64,000 nucleotides of DNA, taken from contig JAFYLU010000084.1 in assembly GCA_017550025.1 (NCBI GenBank), positions 1-64,000 of the forward strand. The letters run 5' to 3'. The stretch's first letter is position 1; each line of letters opens with the position of its first letter. The translations under genes and the position numbers were made by a program. Source of the stretch: Bacteroidales bacterium (GTDB lineage: Bacteria > Bacteroidota > Bacteroidia > Bacteroidales > UBA932). This document shows, in pieces, positions 41,036-52,263 of the stretch. The notes below the pieces were generated by a model. The model was not told where the DNA came from. It worked only from the letters and a program-made list of their open reading frames with translations, and ran no database searches.

Positions 41036-42292
41036 ATGAGCGAATTATTTACACCATACAAGATCGGCCCGATAGAGTTGAGGAACCGCACCATCAGATC
41101 TGCGGCATTCGAGGCCATGTGTCCAGGTCAGAGGCCTTCAAAGGAACTCTTCGACTACCACACCGCTGTTGCGCGTGGAGGAATCGGCATGACTACCGTC
41201 GCTTATGCTGCAGTATGCAGGAGCGGCCTTTCATTTGAAAACCAGCTCTGGATGCGCGAGGAGATTGTTCCGGAGCTTAAGAAGCTTACTGACGCAATCC
41301 ATGCTGAAGGGGCAAAGGCATCTATACAGCTCGGGCACTGCGGCAACATGTCGCACAGAAGCATATGCGGATGCATGCCATACGGAGCAAGCCGAGGCTT
41401 CAACCTCTACTCCCCTACCTTCGTACAGAAGATGAACATGGAGCAGATCAATGAGGTCGCTGACGCATACGGAAGAGCAGTAGAACTTGCCATAGAGGCT
41501 GGATTTGATGCAATCGAGATCCATGCAGGTCACGGATACCTCATATCGCAGTTCCTTTCTCCTTATACAAATCACCGTCGTGACGAGTTCGGAGGAAGTC
41601 TCGACAACAGGATGCGCTTCATGAGAATGTGTGTAAGCAAGGCTGTTGCTGCCGGTAAGGGAAAGATAGCTCTCTTTGCAAAGCTCAACACCCGTGACGG
41701 ATTCAAGGGAGGCCAGGAGACAGACGAGCTGATCGAGGTTGCAAAGGAGCTCCGCAATCTTGGTGTGGAAGCGATCGTGCTTTCCGGAGGCTTCGTAAGC
41801 CGTCACCCTCAATATGTGATGCGAGGACAGTTCCCGGTAAAGGCCATCGTTCATTATTTCCCATGGAGCAAATGGTGGCTGAAGGCTGGAGTGGGACTGG
41901 CTGGAAAGATAGTAGCTCCGACAGTACCTTTCAAGAAGCTTTTCTTCATGGAGGATGCGCTTAAGTTCCGTGAGGCCATGCCGGATTTCCCATTCGTATA
42001 TGTAGGAGGAGTTGTGTCGCGCGAAACTGCAGATGAAGCTATCGGAAAGGGGTTCCCGATGATACAGATGGGACGCGCCGTACTCGAGGACACGGATTTC
42101 GTGAACAAGATGAAGGCAGACGAACATCACTGCAGCGGATGCACCCACAGCAACTTCTGTATCGGAAGAATGTATTCGAAGTCAATGCAGTGCCATAAGC
42201 ATTGCGAGGACATCACACCGGCTTTAAGAAAAGAAGTCGAGCGTCTTGACAGACAGAACGACAAGATGGAGAGGAAGCTCGGATATAAATAG
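41036..42292 (+). CDS. NADH:flavin oxidoreductase (old yellow enzyme family)
   Basis: A 418-residue FMN-dependent TIM barrel (FTPYKIGPIELRNRTIRSAAFE; IQLGHCGN; IEIHAGHGYLISQFLSPYTNHR; DEFGGSLDNRMRF). A C-terminal cysteine cluster C-x2-C-x5-C-x10-C-x3-C differs from the usual C-x2-C-x3-C-x11-C of 2,4-dienoyl-CoA reductase/BaiCD types, so an iron-sulfur site may be altered. The second FAD/NAD half is absent, so electrons must come by another route. With the adjacent 5-alpha-reductase-like gene it probably reduces enone double bonds, perhaps in steroids or bile acids; substrate not proven. Confidence 0.85.
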   Translation: MSELFTPYKIGPIELRNRTIRSAAFEAMCPGQRPSKELFDYHTAVARGGIGMTTVAYAAVCRSGLSFENQLWMREEIVPELKKLTDAIHAEGAKASIQLGHCGNMSHRSICGCMPYGASRGFNLYSPTFVQKMNMEQINEVADAYGRAVELAIEAGFDAIEIHAGHGYLISQFLSPYTNHRRDEFGGSLDNRMRFMRMCVSKAVAAGKGKIALFAKLNTRDGFKGGQETDELIEVAKELRNLGVEAIVLSGGFVSRHPQYVMRGQFPVKAIVHYFPWSKWWLKAGVGLAGKIVAPTVPFKKLFFMEDALKFREAMPDFPFVYVGGVVSRETADEAIGKGFPMIQMGRAVLEDTDFVNKMKADEHHCSGCTHSNFCIGRMYSKSMQCHKHCEDITPALRKEVERLDRQNDKMERKLGYK

Positions 42293-42309
42293 TTCATTGA
42301 AATATATAG

Positions 42310-42640
42310 GTAGAACGCTTCTGTCGCTGATTTTATATCAGAGGAAAGTCCGGACTGGGTAGGGCGACCTGCTGTGGAAAGCACAGATGGGAGTAATTTT
42401 ATGAATGCCGTAACAGAAAACAAACCGCCCGCAAGGGTAAGGGTGAAACCGTGAGGTAAGAGCTCACGACGCCATATGGCGACATATGACGGTGACGGCA
42501 CCAGGTCCAGCAAGACCATGTATACTGGCATGATTCACGCTTCGGCATGAATCGAAAGGGCTGCCCGCTCTTTGTCAGGGGGTAGGTTGCGAAGATAAAT
42601 GACAGATTAAAACAGAACCCGGCTTACGGTTCTGCCTATT
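42310..42640 (+). ncRNA. rnpB: RNase P RNA (class A type)
   Basis: The bacterial RNase P RNA core is plain: CAGAGGAAAGTCCGGACT near the 5' end and ACAGAACCCGGCTTA near the 3' end. P1 is formed by AGAAC (from 42312) and GTTCT (to 42633). The internal conserved regions (GGGTGAAACCG; GGTAAGAGC) are present. The gene begins about 20 bases after the flavoenzyme stop with no -7 box in the gap, so it may be read through from the upstream operon or from a promoter inside that gene. A terminator follows at 42647-42672. Confidence 0.95.
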
Positions 42641-42646
42641 GCACAA

Positions 42647-42672
42647 GGGTTGGCTTCGTCCAGCCCTTTTTT
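42647..42672 (+). terminator. Intrinsic terminator of rnpB
   Basis: GGGTTGG pairs with CCAGCCC (one wobble) around CTTCGT and is followed by T6. Confidence 0.85.
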
Positions 42673-42704
42673 ATTTGTGCATATTGATTCTCATTCAAAT
42701 GATG

Positions 42705-42712
42705 TATCTTTG
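42705..42712 (+). promoter_or_regulatory. -7 box immediately before the radical SAM gene
   Basis: TATCTTTG ends 7 bases before the ATG at 42720, so transcription should start within a few bases of the start codon (leaderless or nearly so). Confidence 0.5.
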
Positions 42713-42719
42713 CAGGCAC

Positions 42720-44381
42720 ATGAAAATCCTCTGGCTAGACATAAACAGTTCATACTCCCATTCATCGGTAGCCCTGCCTGCGATTCATGCACAGGTTCAG
42801 GACAGAAAGGAATGGGAATGGTGCGTGGTGCGCGGCACTATCAATGATAATCCCGGAAGCATAGCTGCTGCAGTTGCAGAGCATCAGCCTGATGTGATCG
42901 CGGCCACATTCTGGCTTTTCACCCATCAGATGCAGATAGAGGTGCTTTCCCGCGCCGTGCAACTGATTGACGGAGCGAAGATTGTGTGCGGCGGCCCAGA
43001 ATTCCTTGGTGACAACGAATCTTTTCTCCGCAATCACAGCTTTATTACAGCTGTAATAAGAGGAGAAGGAGAAAGAGCATTACCGGAATTCCTGACTGTC
43101 ATGGAAGACAGCCCGAACTGGGAGAAGGTGGAAGGCCTGTGCTGGATCGGCAGCAAGGACGGCAGTTACCATGACAACGGAACAGCCCGTGTTGCAGACT
43201 TCGCCTCATTGAGATACCCGGAAGAAAGCACGTTCTTCAACTGGGAGAAGCCTTTCGTACAGCTGGAGACCACCAGAGGTTGCTTCAACACATGCGCATT
43301 CTGCGTAAGCGGAGGAGAAAAGCCGGTCAGGTATCAGAGCATCAGCCAGGTAGCAGCGAGACTTGAAAAAATTTGTGCCCATGGAATAAAGGACATCAGG
43401 GTTCTGGACAGGACATTCAACTACGACATAGACCGCGCATGCGAGATGCTGGGCCTGTTCGCGCAGTATGAAGGAAAGATGCGGTTCCACCTTGAGATTC
43501 ATCCTTCTCTTATCTCCGGAGCACTGAAGGAAAATCTGGAGCGAATGCCTGAAGGCCTTCTTCATCTTGAAGCCGGAATCCAGAGTCTTGACAGCAAGGT
43601 CCTCGAAGAAAGCGGAAGAAGAGGAAGCCTTGACTCATCACTCAAGGGACTGGAATACCTCTGTTCATCGTCCAACCTGCAGACACATGCCGACCTGATA
43701 GCCGGACTCCCGGAATACACCTTGGATATGCTCCATTCAGACATCGCAAGACTTGTTGCTATGGGAGTTGACGAGCTTCAGATCGAATCACTCAAGGTCC
43801 TGCCAGGAACCCGTATGAGGAGTGAGGCGAGGGAAAAAGGACTGAAGTTCTCCCCTATGCCTCCTTACGAGATACTTCAGACTCCGGTGATGTCCCCAGG
43901 TGAAATCAGAAAGGCAATGCAGATTTCGAGGATGATCGATCTCTATTACAATTCAACCGCATGGCAGAAGGTCACAAGAAAGATGATATGCGACCACCCG
44001 GGATTTGCAGAAGAATTCACCGGATACCTCCATGAGATGATGGTGCTGAATTCTCCGGTCAGCCTTGAAAGGCGAGGCATCATATTGTATCAGTATTGCA
44101 AGACCCATCACCCGGAGATGGTTACCGACATCACGGTTGCATGGATTCAGGCCGGATTCTCCCTGATGAAGGAACCTGCCGGCAAGACCGTCAAAATCAA
44201 ACACCTCGATGCGTTCCTAAAAGAGAATGACTTATGCATGTCTGCAGAATACGGACAGGCCTCACCTACCCACCGCTATTACCTGCTGACCTCATCAGAC
44301 AGGCTCATCCTTTTCGGCTACGATTCGGAAAATCACCAGCCCGCACCAGTATTCATGGCATCTCTCTCCCCTATTCTATAG
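42720..44381 (+). CDS. B12-binding domain radical SAM protein (DUF4080)
   Basis: A 553-residue protein. The N-terminus (1-150) is a cobalamin-binding Rossmann domain (MKILWLDINSSYSHSSVALP; KIVCGGPEFLGDN; RGEGERALPEF). The radical SAM core has CX3CX2C at Cys188-Cys192-Cys195, then LEIHPSLISG and LEAGIQSLDSKVLEESGR. A DUF4080 domain forms the C-terminal 190 residues. Such enzymes carry out methyl transfer or rearrangements on unknown substrates. I take ATG 42720; the longer frame starts with TTG inside the rnpB terminator. Confidence 0.9.
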   Translation: MKILWLDINSSYSHSSVALPAIHAQVQDRKEWEWCVVRGTINDNPGSIAAAVAEHQPDVIAATFWLFTHQMQIEVLSRAVQLIDGAKIVCGGPEFLGDNESFLRNHSFITAVIRGEGERALPEFLTVMEDSPNWEKVEGLCWIGSKDGSYHDNGTARVADFASLRYPEESTFFNWEKPFVQLETTRGCFNTCAFCVSGGEKPVRYQSISQVAARLEKICAHGIKDIRVLDRTFNYDIDRACEMLGLFAQYEGKMRFHLEIHPSLISGALKENLERMPEGLLHLEAGIQSLDSKVLEESGRRGSLDSSLKGLEYLCSSSNLQTHADLIAGLPEYTLDMLHSDIARLVAMGVDELQIESLKVLPGTRMRSEAREKGLKFSPMPPYEILQTPVMSPGEIRKAMQISRMIDLYYNSTAWQKVTRKMICDHPGFAEEFTGYLHEMMVLNSPVSLERRGIILYQYCKTHHPEMVTDITVAWIQAGFSLMKEPAGKTVKIKHLDAFLKENDLCMSAEYGQASPTHRYYLLTSSDRLILFGYDSENHQPAPVFMASLSPIL

Positions 44382-44424
44382 TCGACCATCAGCGTCCAAA
44401 CCACTGACATACAACATTTTAAGC

Positions 44425-44458
44425 TATCATCGTTGCGCAAATGTGCGCAACGATGATA
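44425..44458. repeat. Perfect 15-base palindrome without T-tract
   Basis: TATCATCGTTGCGCA, loop AATG, TGCGCAACGATGATA. It lies between the radical SAM stop and clpX end. No T-tract follows on either strand, so it may be an atypical terminator or a binding site. Confidence 0.75.
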
Positions 44459-44567
44459 AGATAAAGCACAGGAAATCAAGCAGTTAGCTGCTGATGTTCA
44501 TAAATTGCATATGCACTGTCACAGGGTCATCCAAACTTATCCCTGCTGCCGCAACGCTGTACATAGA

Positions 44568-44598
44568 GAAAAAGGGATGACCTTTCAGCCATCCCTTT
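44568..44598 (-). terminator. Intrinsic terminator after clpX
   Basis: On the minus strand AAAGGGATG pairs with CATCCCTTT and runs into a T-tract. Confidence 0.85.
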
Positions 44599-44609
44599 CG
44601 TCTCTTGTT

Positions 44610-45824
<1,215 letters not shown>

Positions 45825-45825
45825 A

Positions 45826-46494
45826 TTACTTCTTTCTTGTGAGGATCTCGTCAATCATACCGTATTCCAGAGCTTCCTGTGATGTCATCCAGAAATCACG
45901 GTCACCATCCGCATAGATCTTTTCGAGAGGCTGTCCTGAATGCTCTGATATTATAGTATAGAGTTCCTTTCTTGTCTTCTCGATCTCCTGCGCAGCGATG
46001 AGGATGTCAGATGCCTGTCCCCTTGCACCGCCAAGCGGCTGGTGGATCATCACACGCGAATGCTTCAATGCCGAACGCTTTCCCTGCGCACCTGCACAGA
46101 GAAGGACAGAACCCATGGATGCTGCCATACCTGTACAGATCGTAGCCACATCAGGCTCGATGATCTGCATTGTGTCATATATTCCAAGGCCGGAAGAAAC
46201 CTGTCCGCCCGGAGTATTGAGATAAAGGGAAATGTCACTTGTGCTGTCGTTTGACGCAAGGAAGAGAAGCTGTGCCGTAACGATGTTCGCAACGTCATCA
46301 TCAATCGGTACTCCAAGGAAAATGATCCTGTCCATCATGAGACGGCTGAACACGTCCATGGAAGCCACATTGAGCTTCCTCTCCTCGATAATAGTCGGAT
46401 TGATATAGCTGTCAAGCACCGACTGGTATCTGTGCATGGTCATGGAACTTATTCCATGCTCCAGAACTGCATATTTCTGAAATTCTTTATTCAT
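45826..46494 (-). CDS. clpP: ATP-dependent Clp protease proteolytic subunit
   Basis: A 222-residue serine protease with triad Ser126 (GMAASMGS), His151 (VMIHQPLGG) and Asp200 (DGDRDFWMT). It forms the double heptamer that serves ClpX and ClpA. The N-terminus is about 25-30 residues longer than a typical mature ClpP, probably a processed propeptide. The gene lies 46 bases after tig with a terminator-like hairpin between, so it is partly uncoupled from tig, and it adjoins clpX. Confidence 0.96.
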   Translation of the reverse strand: MNKEFQKYAVLEHGISSMTMHRYQSVLDSYINPTIIEERKLNVASMDVFSRLMMDRIIFLGVPIDDDVANIVTAQLLFLASNDSTSDISLYLNTPGGQVSSGLGIYDTMQIIEPDVATICTGMAASMGSVLLCAGAQGKRSALKHSRVMIHQPLGGARGQASDILIAAQEIEKTRKELYTIISEHSGQPLEKIYADGDRDFWMTSQEALEYGMIDEILTRKK

Positions 46495-46500
46495 GGCATC

Positions 46501-46533
46501 AAAAAAAGAGGCCGGCCCTGCGAGCCAGCCTCT
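46501..46533 (-). terminator. Terminator between tig and clpP
   Basis: Minus-strand CAGAGGCTGG...CCGGCCTCT pairs and is followed by a T7 tract. It probably attenuates read-through into clpP. Confidence 0.7.
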
Positions 46534-46540
46534 GTCGAAA

Positions 46541-47848
46541 TTAATTCAACTCGCGGAATTTCTCAACTGAAATCTTCTTCTTCTTGAGAGATACTACCTC
46601 ACGGACAGCTGCGAAAGTCTTCTCGTTCTCTACCTGATCGAGGATTCTTCTGCCCTGCTCCTCCTGTGAAAGGATGTTCTTTGCAAATGCCTCAAGCTGC
46701 TCCTCAGGAACATTGTTCATTCCGTACATTGCGAACTGGTATGCTGCAAATCCCTTTGCGCTTGCGAGAAGGTCAGCCTCCTCGATCTTCACATTGTACT
46801 TCTCCATGAGGTAGCTTCTTACCATCTGCCACTTGTAGTCTACGATGAAGAGATCCCAATCCTTCTCGATGTCCTCCATAGTGAACTTGCCGTCATTGAT
46901 AACGTAGATCCATCTCTTGAGGAACTTCTCGGCAACATTTACGCCAGCCTTCTCAAGAAGGTATGTCTTTGCATCCTTTGAGAAACGGAAGTCAGCCTCC
47001 TGTGCATACTCTGCACGGATTCTCTCCTCGATCTTCTCATCGAATTCAGCCTCTGTCTTGACACCGAAGATCTTCTCGAAAGTCTCTTCTGTAAGAGGAG
47101 CGTTCACGAAAGTCTTCACATTCTTCACTGTCATCTTGAACATTGGGTCGAGAGTTGCGAGCTCCTCCTTGCTTACCTTAAGCATAGAAGCACGGTCTGT
47201 CTCGTTCTCGAATGCCTCGTTTACATTTACATCGAGAACATCACCTGCCTTCACACCTACAAACGATGCTCTTGCAGCTGCAGCCACATTGCGGAGAGCC
47301 ACATATGTTCCCTCTACTCTTGTCTCACCCTGCTCGAAATCAACGATGATGAAATCCTCTTCCTTTGCAGCCTCACCTTCCTCGAGTGAACCGTACTGAC
47401 GGAGAAGGTTGTCCTTCATCTCGTTCTTTGCAGCCTCTGTCACAGTGATTGTGTAGTATGTGATCTCGTCATCCTTTGAAAGCTCGAAAGATATCTGCGG
47501 GTTCTCTGCGATATCAAACTTGAATGTGAATTCACCGTCTGCAGACCAGTCGTTGTGTGGAGTATCCTCGCTTGGAAGCGGCTCACCAAGAACGCGGAGA
47601 TTGTTCTCATTGATAAAGTTGTTGATACCTTCAGCGATAACATCGTTTACTGCATCAACACGTGCCTGCTGGCCATAAAGCTTCTCAACAAGACCCATAG
47701 GAACCATTCCCTTACGGAAGCCCTTGATGTCAGCCTTCTTTCTGTAGTCGTTGAGTTTCTTCTTTCTGCTGTCTGCATAGTCCTCTGCTGCTACAGCAAG
47801 AGTAAGCTCGAGATTGAGATCATCGATTCTGTTCTGTTCAAGTTTCAT
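46541..47848 (-). CDS. tig: Trigger factor
   Basis: A 435-residue ribosome-associated chaperone. The N-terminal ribosome-binding motif is IKGFRKGMVPMGLVEKLYG (GFRxGxxP). A diverged FKBP-like middle domain lies at about 150-240 and a long helical C-terminal domain occupies the rest. As in many Bacteroidota, the PPIase domain is weakly conserved, so isomerase activity is uncertain. Promoter boxes lie at 47913-47943. Confidence 0.94.
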   Translation of the reverse strand: MKLEQNRIDDLNLELTLAVAAEDYADSRKKKLNDYRKKADIKGFRKGMVPMGLVEKLYGQQARVDAVNDVIAEGINNFINENNLRVLGEPLPSEDTPHNDWSADGEFTFKFDIAENPQISFELSKDDEITYYTITVTEAAKNEMKDNLLRQYGSLEEGEAAKEEDFIIVDFEQGETRVEGTYVALRNVAAAARASFVGVKAGDVLDVNVNEAFENETDRASMLKVSKEELATLDPMFKMTVKNVKTFVNAPLTEETFEKIFGVKTEAEFDEKIEERIRAEYAQEADFRFSKDAKTYLLEKAGVNVAEKFLKRWIYVINDGKFTMEDIEKDWDLFIVDYKWQMVRSYLMEKYNVKIEEADLLASAKGFAAYQFAMYGMNNVPEEQLEAFAKNILSQEEQGRRILDQVENEKTFAAVREVVSLKKKKISVEKFRELN

Positions 47849-47912
47849 TTCTATAATTTTATTTGATTAATTCTTAACCTTCAATGCGCTATGGCGCAAA
47901 AATTCAATCCTG

Positions 47913-47943
47913 CAAAAATACTAATAACTTATGACATTTCAAA
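47913..47943 (-). promoter_or_regulatory. Consensus promoter of tig
   Basis: Minus-strand -7 TATTTTTG (47913-47920) and -33 TTTG (47940-47943) are separated by exactly 19 bases, the ideal Bacteroidota spacing. Confidence 0.75.
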
Positions 47944-47946
47944 ATA

Positions 47947-49998
47947 TCATTTCTCCGCCTTTACCTTACGCTTCGGATAAGAGACTCTCGAATGATACAT
48001 CTGCTGGAGATACGACTTGATCTCCTCCTTGAGGATATTGAGTTCATGAAGTGAGATATTTGACTCATCGAACTGATTTTCAGAGGCTTTCACTTCAACA
48101 ATCTTATCCACCAGGGCAGATATGCTGTCCGGAGAATAGTTCTTCAGGCTTCTCGAAGCCGCTTCCACCGAATCACAGATCATAAGCACAACCTGTTCCT
48201 TTGTAACCGGACGTTTTCCGTTATAGAAGAATTCTGAAACCTCATCAGGATTTCCACCGTCATTCAGATATTTAGTATAGAAATATCCTGTACATGAGGT
48301 TCCATGATGAGAGGATATGAAATCCTGAATCACATGCGGAAGTCCGTTTTTCTCGGCAATTGCAAGTCCTTCGGAGACATGCCTTATGATTTCCTGTGCG
48401 CTTTCCTTTAGAGAAAGACCTTCATGATAATTCATGCCAGGGTTGGCATTCTCCGTAAAACATTGAGGATTGGCAAGTTTACCTATATCATGATACAATG
48501 CCCCCGCACGTACAAGAAGGACATTGGCACCGATGGAACGGGCTGCAGCATCTGCCAGGTTCATGACCTGAAGAGAATGCTGGAATGTTCCGGGAGCCTT
48601 GTCGGCAAGCTGACGCAGGAGCTTGTTGTTGGTATCGCTCAATTCTGCAAGCTTGGAGTTCGAGACAAGCTTGAAGATCTTCTCAAAAAGGAATATCAGA
48701 GGATAGCCGGCAACTGAAAGAAGGGCTCCCAGACCCATGTCAAGGACGGTATGATAGTCATGAAGCCCAGCCGCACCGTCGACAAGCCTGAACGCTCCCC
48801 AGACCACAGTCATGACACCGAAGACGATGAATGCTGTGACGAACTGCAGCCATCCCCTGTTGAAGAATCCGAACACAAGCATGGCGACGCTTCCGGCCAC
48901 AAGATATATCATGAAAAGTTCCACTCCGTCAGGTGCAAAGACAAGCATCGGAAGGAGCGATATGAAATACACGGAGAAGACCATCCTCTTCGTGAAGAAG
49001 GCCAGCAGATACAGCGATATCAGCGTGAACGGCATGAGATAGAAAAGATCGGAATCCACACGCGCCACTATTGAGGAAGCGACAGCCGCAAGGGCAAAAA
49101 TCAGAAGAAGATACAGATACTTGTTATACTCTTCGAATATCCTGTAGTTGCAGTAACATATGGCAAGGAAAAGCACGAAGACCATACAGAACGCCACAAG
49201 GACGTTACCTGTCCACTGCAACATTTCAGGACCGTCATACCCCACGCTCAAGTCATACTCCGCCTTATACGAATCCAGAAGCTGCTCGATTTCTGCAGTG
49301 ATCATCTCCCCTTCGGAAACAAGCACCTGACCGGAACGGACCACTCCCAATGTATTCGAAACATACTTCACTGCCTCCTCATTGACAAGATCCGTCGTCT
49401 GCTGGTCATATATAAGGCTCGGCTCCACCAGTCCCGAAAGTCCGGCAGTAATGATGAGAGAATCCACATCAAACTGCGGACATGCAGCAATCAGCGCATC
49501 GCGAAGATACAGGGTTGCTCCGGACACTGTAAAGACTTCAGAGAAAGGCACTTTCATCGCCCTCCTGTCCTTCTGTACATAAATGATACTCTCCGGATTC
49601 TGCTGAAGTTCCTCAATATTCTGATTGACGGACGGCGAGACCACACCTTTTGAATATATCGCAGACACTGCCTCCGCTATGGCAGGAACAGCAGAAGAGC
49701 ATTCCCCAAGATCGAGGGCGGAAACAGAATAGCTGACCTTGACCGGAATCTTGGCATCCATCCTGTAATAAGGGATTACAGCCGACCCGGCCTTCTCCCT
49801 TTCCTCCTGGATCTGCTCATCGGTCTTCAGAACCGGAAAGTCAAACTGGGATATCAATGTCTCATACATCCAAGGCGAACCCTTCCTGTAGTCATAATTG
49901 AACTTCGAGCTTTTCGGCATGGTGAACACGACAAGCAGGAAAAGCGCAATCAGCGGAAGATATACCTTGAAATTCTTCGGAAAACTTATCTTCTCCAT
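47947..49998 (-). CDS. 7TM-7TMR-HD family phosphohydrolase (PgpH-like)
   Basis: A 683-residue protein. One N-terminal membrane helix and a periplasmic domain (about 35-270) are followed by a seven-helix membrane core (about 275-470) and a cytoplasmic HD domain (HSLQVMNLADAAARSIG; AGALYHDIGKL; HVSEGLAIAEKNGLP; SSHHGTS). In Firmicutes the related PgpH degrades cyclic di-AMP; Bacteroidota homologues likely act on a cyclic dinucleotide, but the substrate is not proven. It has its own structured leader upstream (50024-50085). Confidence 0.88.
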   Translation of the reverse strand: MEKISFPKNFKVYLPLIALFLLVVFTMPKSSKFNYDYRKGSPWMYETLISQFDFPVLKTDEQIQEEREKAGSAVIPYYRMDAKIPVKVSYSVSALDLGECSSAVPAIAEAVSAIYSKGVVSPSVNQNIEELQQNPESIIYVQKDRRAMKVPFSEVFTVSGATLYLRDALIAACPQFDVDSLIITAGLSGLVEPSLIYDQQTTDLVNEEAVKYVSNTLGVVRSGQVLVSEGEMITAEIEQLLDSYKAEYDLSVGYDGPEMLQWTGNVLVAFCMVFVLFLAICYCNYRIFEEYNKYLYLLLIFALAAVASSIVARVDSDLFYLMPFTLISLYLLAFFTKRMVFSVYFISLLPMLVFAPDGVELFMIYLVAGSVAMLVFGFFNRGWLQFVTAFIVFGVMTVVWGAFRLVDGAAGLHDYHTVLDMGLGALLSVAGYPLIFLFEKIFKLVSNSKLAELSDTNNKLLRQLADKAPGTFQHSLQVMNLADAAARSIGANVLLVRAGALYHDIGKLANPQCFTENANPGMNYHEGLSLKESAQEIIRHVSEGLAIAEKNGLPHVIQDFISSHHGTSCTGYFYTKYLNDGGNPDEVSEFFYNGKRPVTKEQVVLMICDSVEAASRSLKNYSPDSISALVDKIVEVKASENQFDESNISLHELNILKEEIKSYLQQMYHSRVSYPKRKVKAEK

Positions 49999-50023
49999 AA
50001 TGAACAGATGCTATATTATTAAA

Positions 50024-50085
50024 TTTCAGCAATCATAATGCACAGGCAGTGCCGCCCGGGCCCGCATGACATCTGATTGCTGAAA
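50024..50085 (-). repeat. Large inverted-repeat structure in the HD-gene leader
   Basis: TTTCAGCAATCA (50024-50035) and TGATTGCTGAAA (50074-50085) form a 12-base perfect stem. Inside, ATGC/GCAT and a GGCAGTGCC..CCCGGG core extend the fold. It lies 25 bases upstream of the HD gene and after gyrB, so it is either the gyrB 3' end or the HD-gene leader. Confidence 0.6.
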
Positions 50086-50139
50086 GATTTCTTTCAACCC
50101 TGAAGGTTGTCTTATTTATATTGCTTAAGTCGGACTGCC

Positions 50140-52137
<1,998 letters not shown>

Positions 52138-52201
52138 CTATCTATATCTATTCTTTTTTTCACTTAAATCCCGGCCCGGCAAAGCAGGCCGAACAAACGG
52201 A

Positions 52202-52209
52202 CAAATATA
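52202..52209 (-). promoter_or_regulatory. -7 box of gyrB
   Basis: The minus strand reads TATATTTG, 71 bases before the gyrB ATG. Confidence 0.45.
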
Positions 52210-52263
52210 GCAAATTTTTCCTTAAGATTAAAGCAAATCACGCATAAATTTGCGGATGAATTC

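Noticed and set aside
41231..42148. 305-codon minus-strand ORF
   Set aside because: It is the antisense shadow of the flavin oxidoreductase gene; composition is cysteine- and serine-rich without domain motifs.
52245..52252. Plus-strand TAAATTTG box near 52.25 kb as a promoter
   Set aside because: It would fire into the 3' end of the minus-strand barrel gene with no plus-strand gene or terminator; probably chance in A/T-rich sequence.
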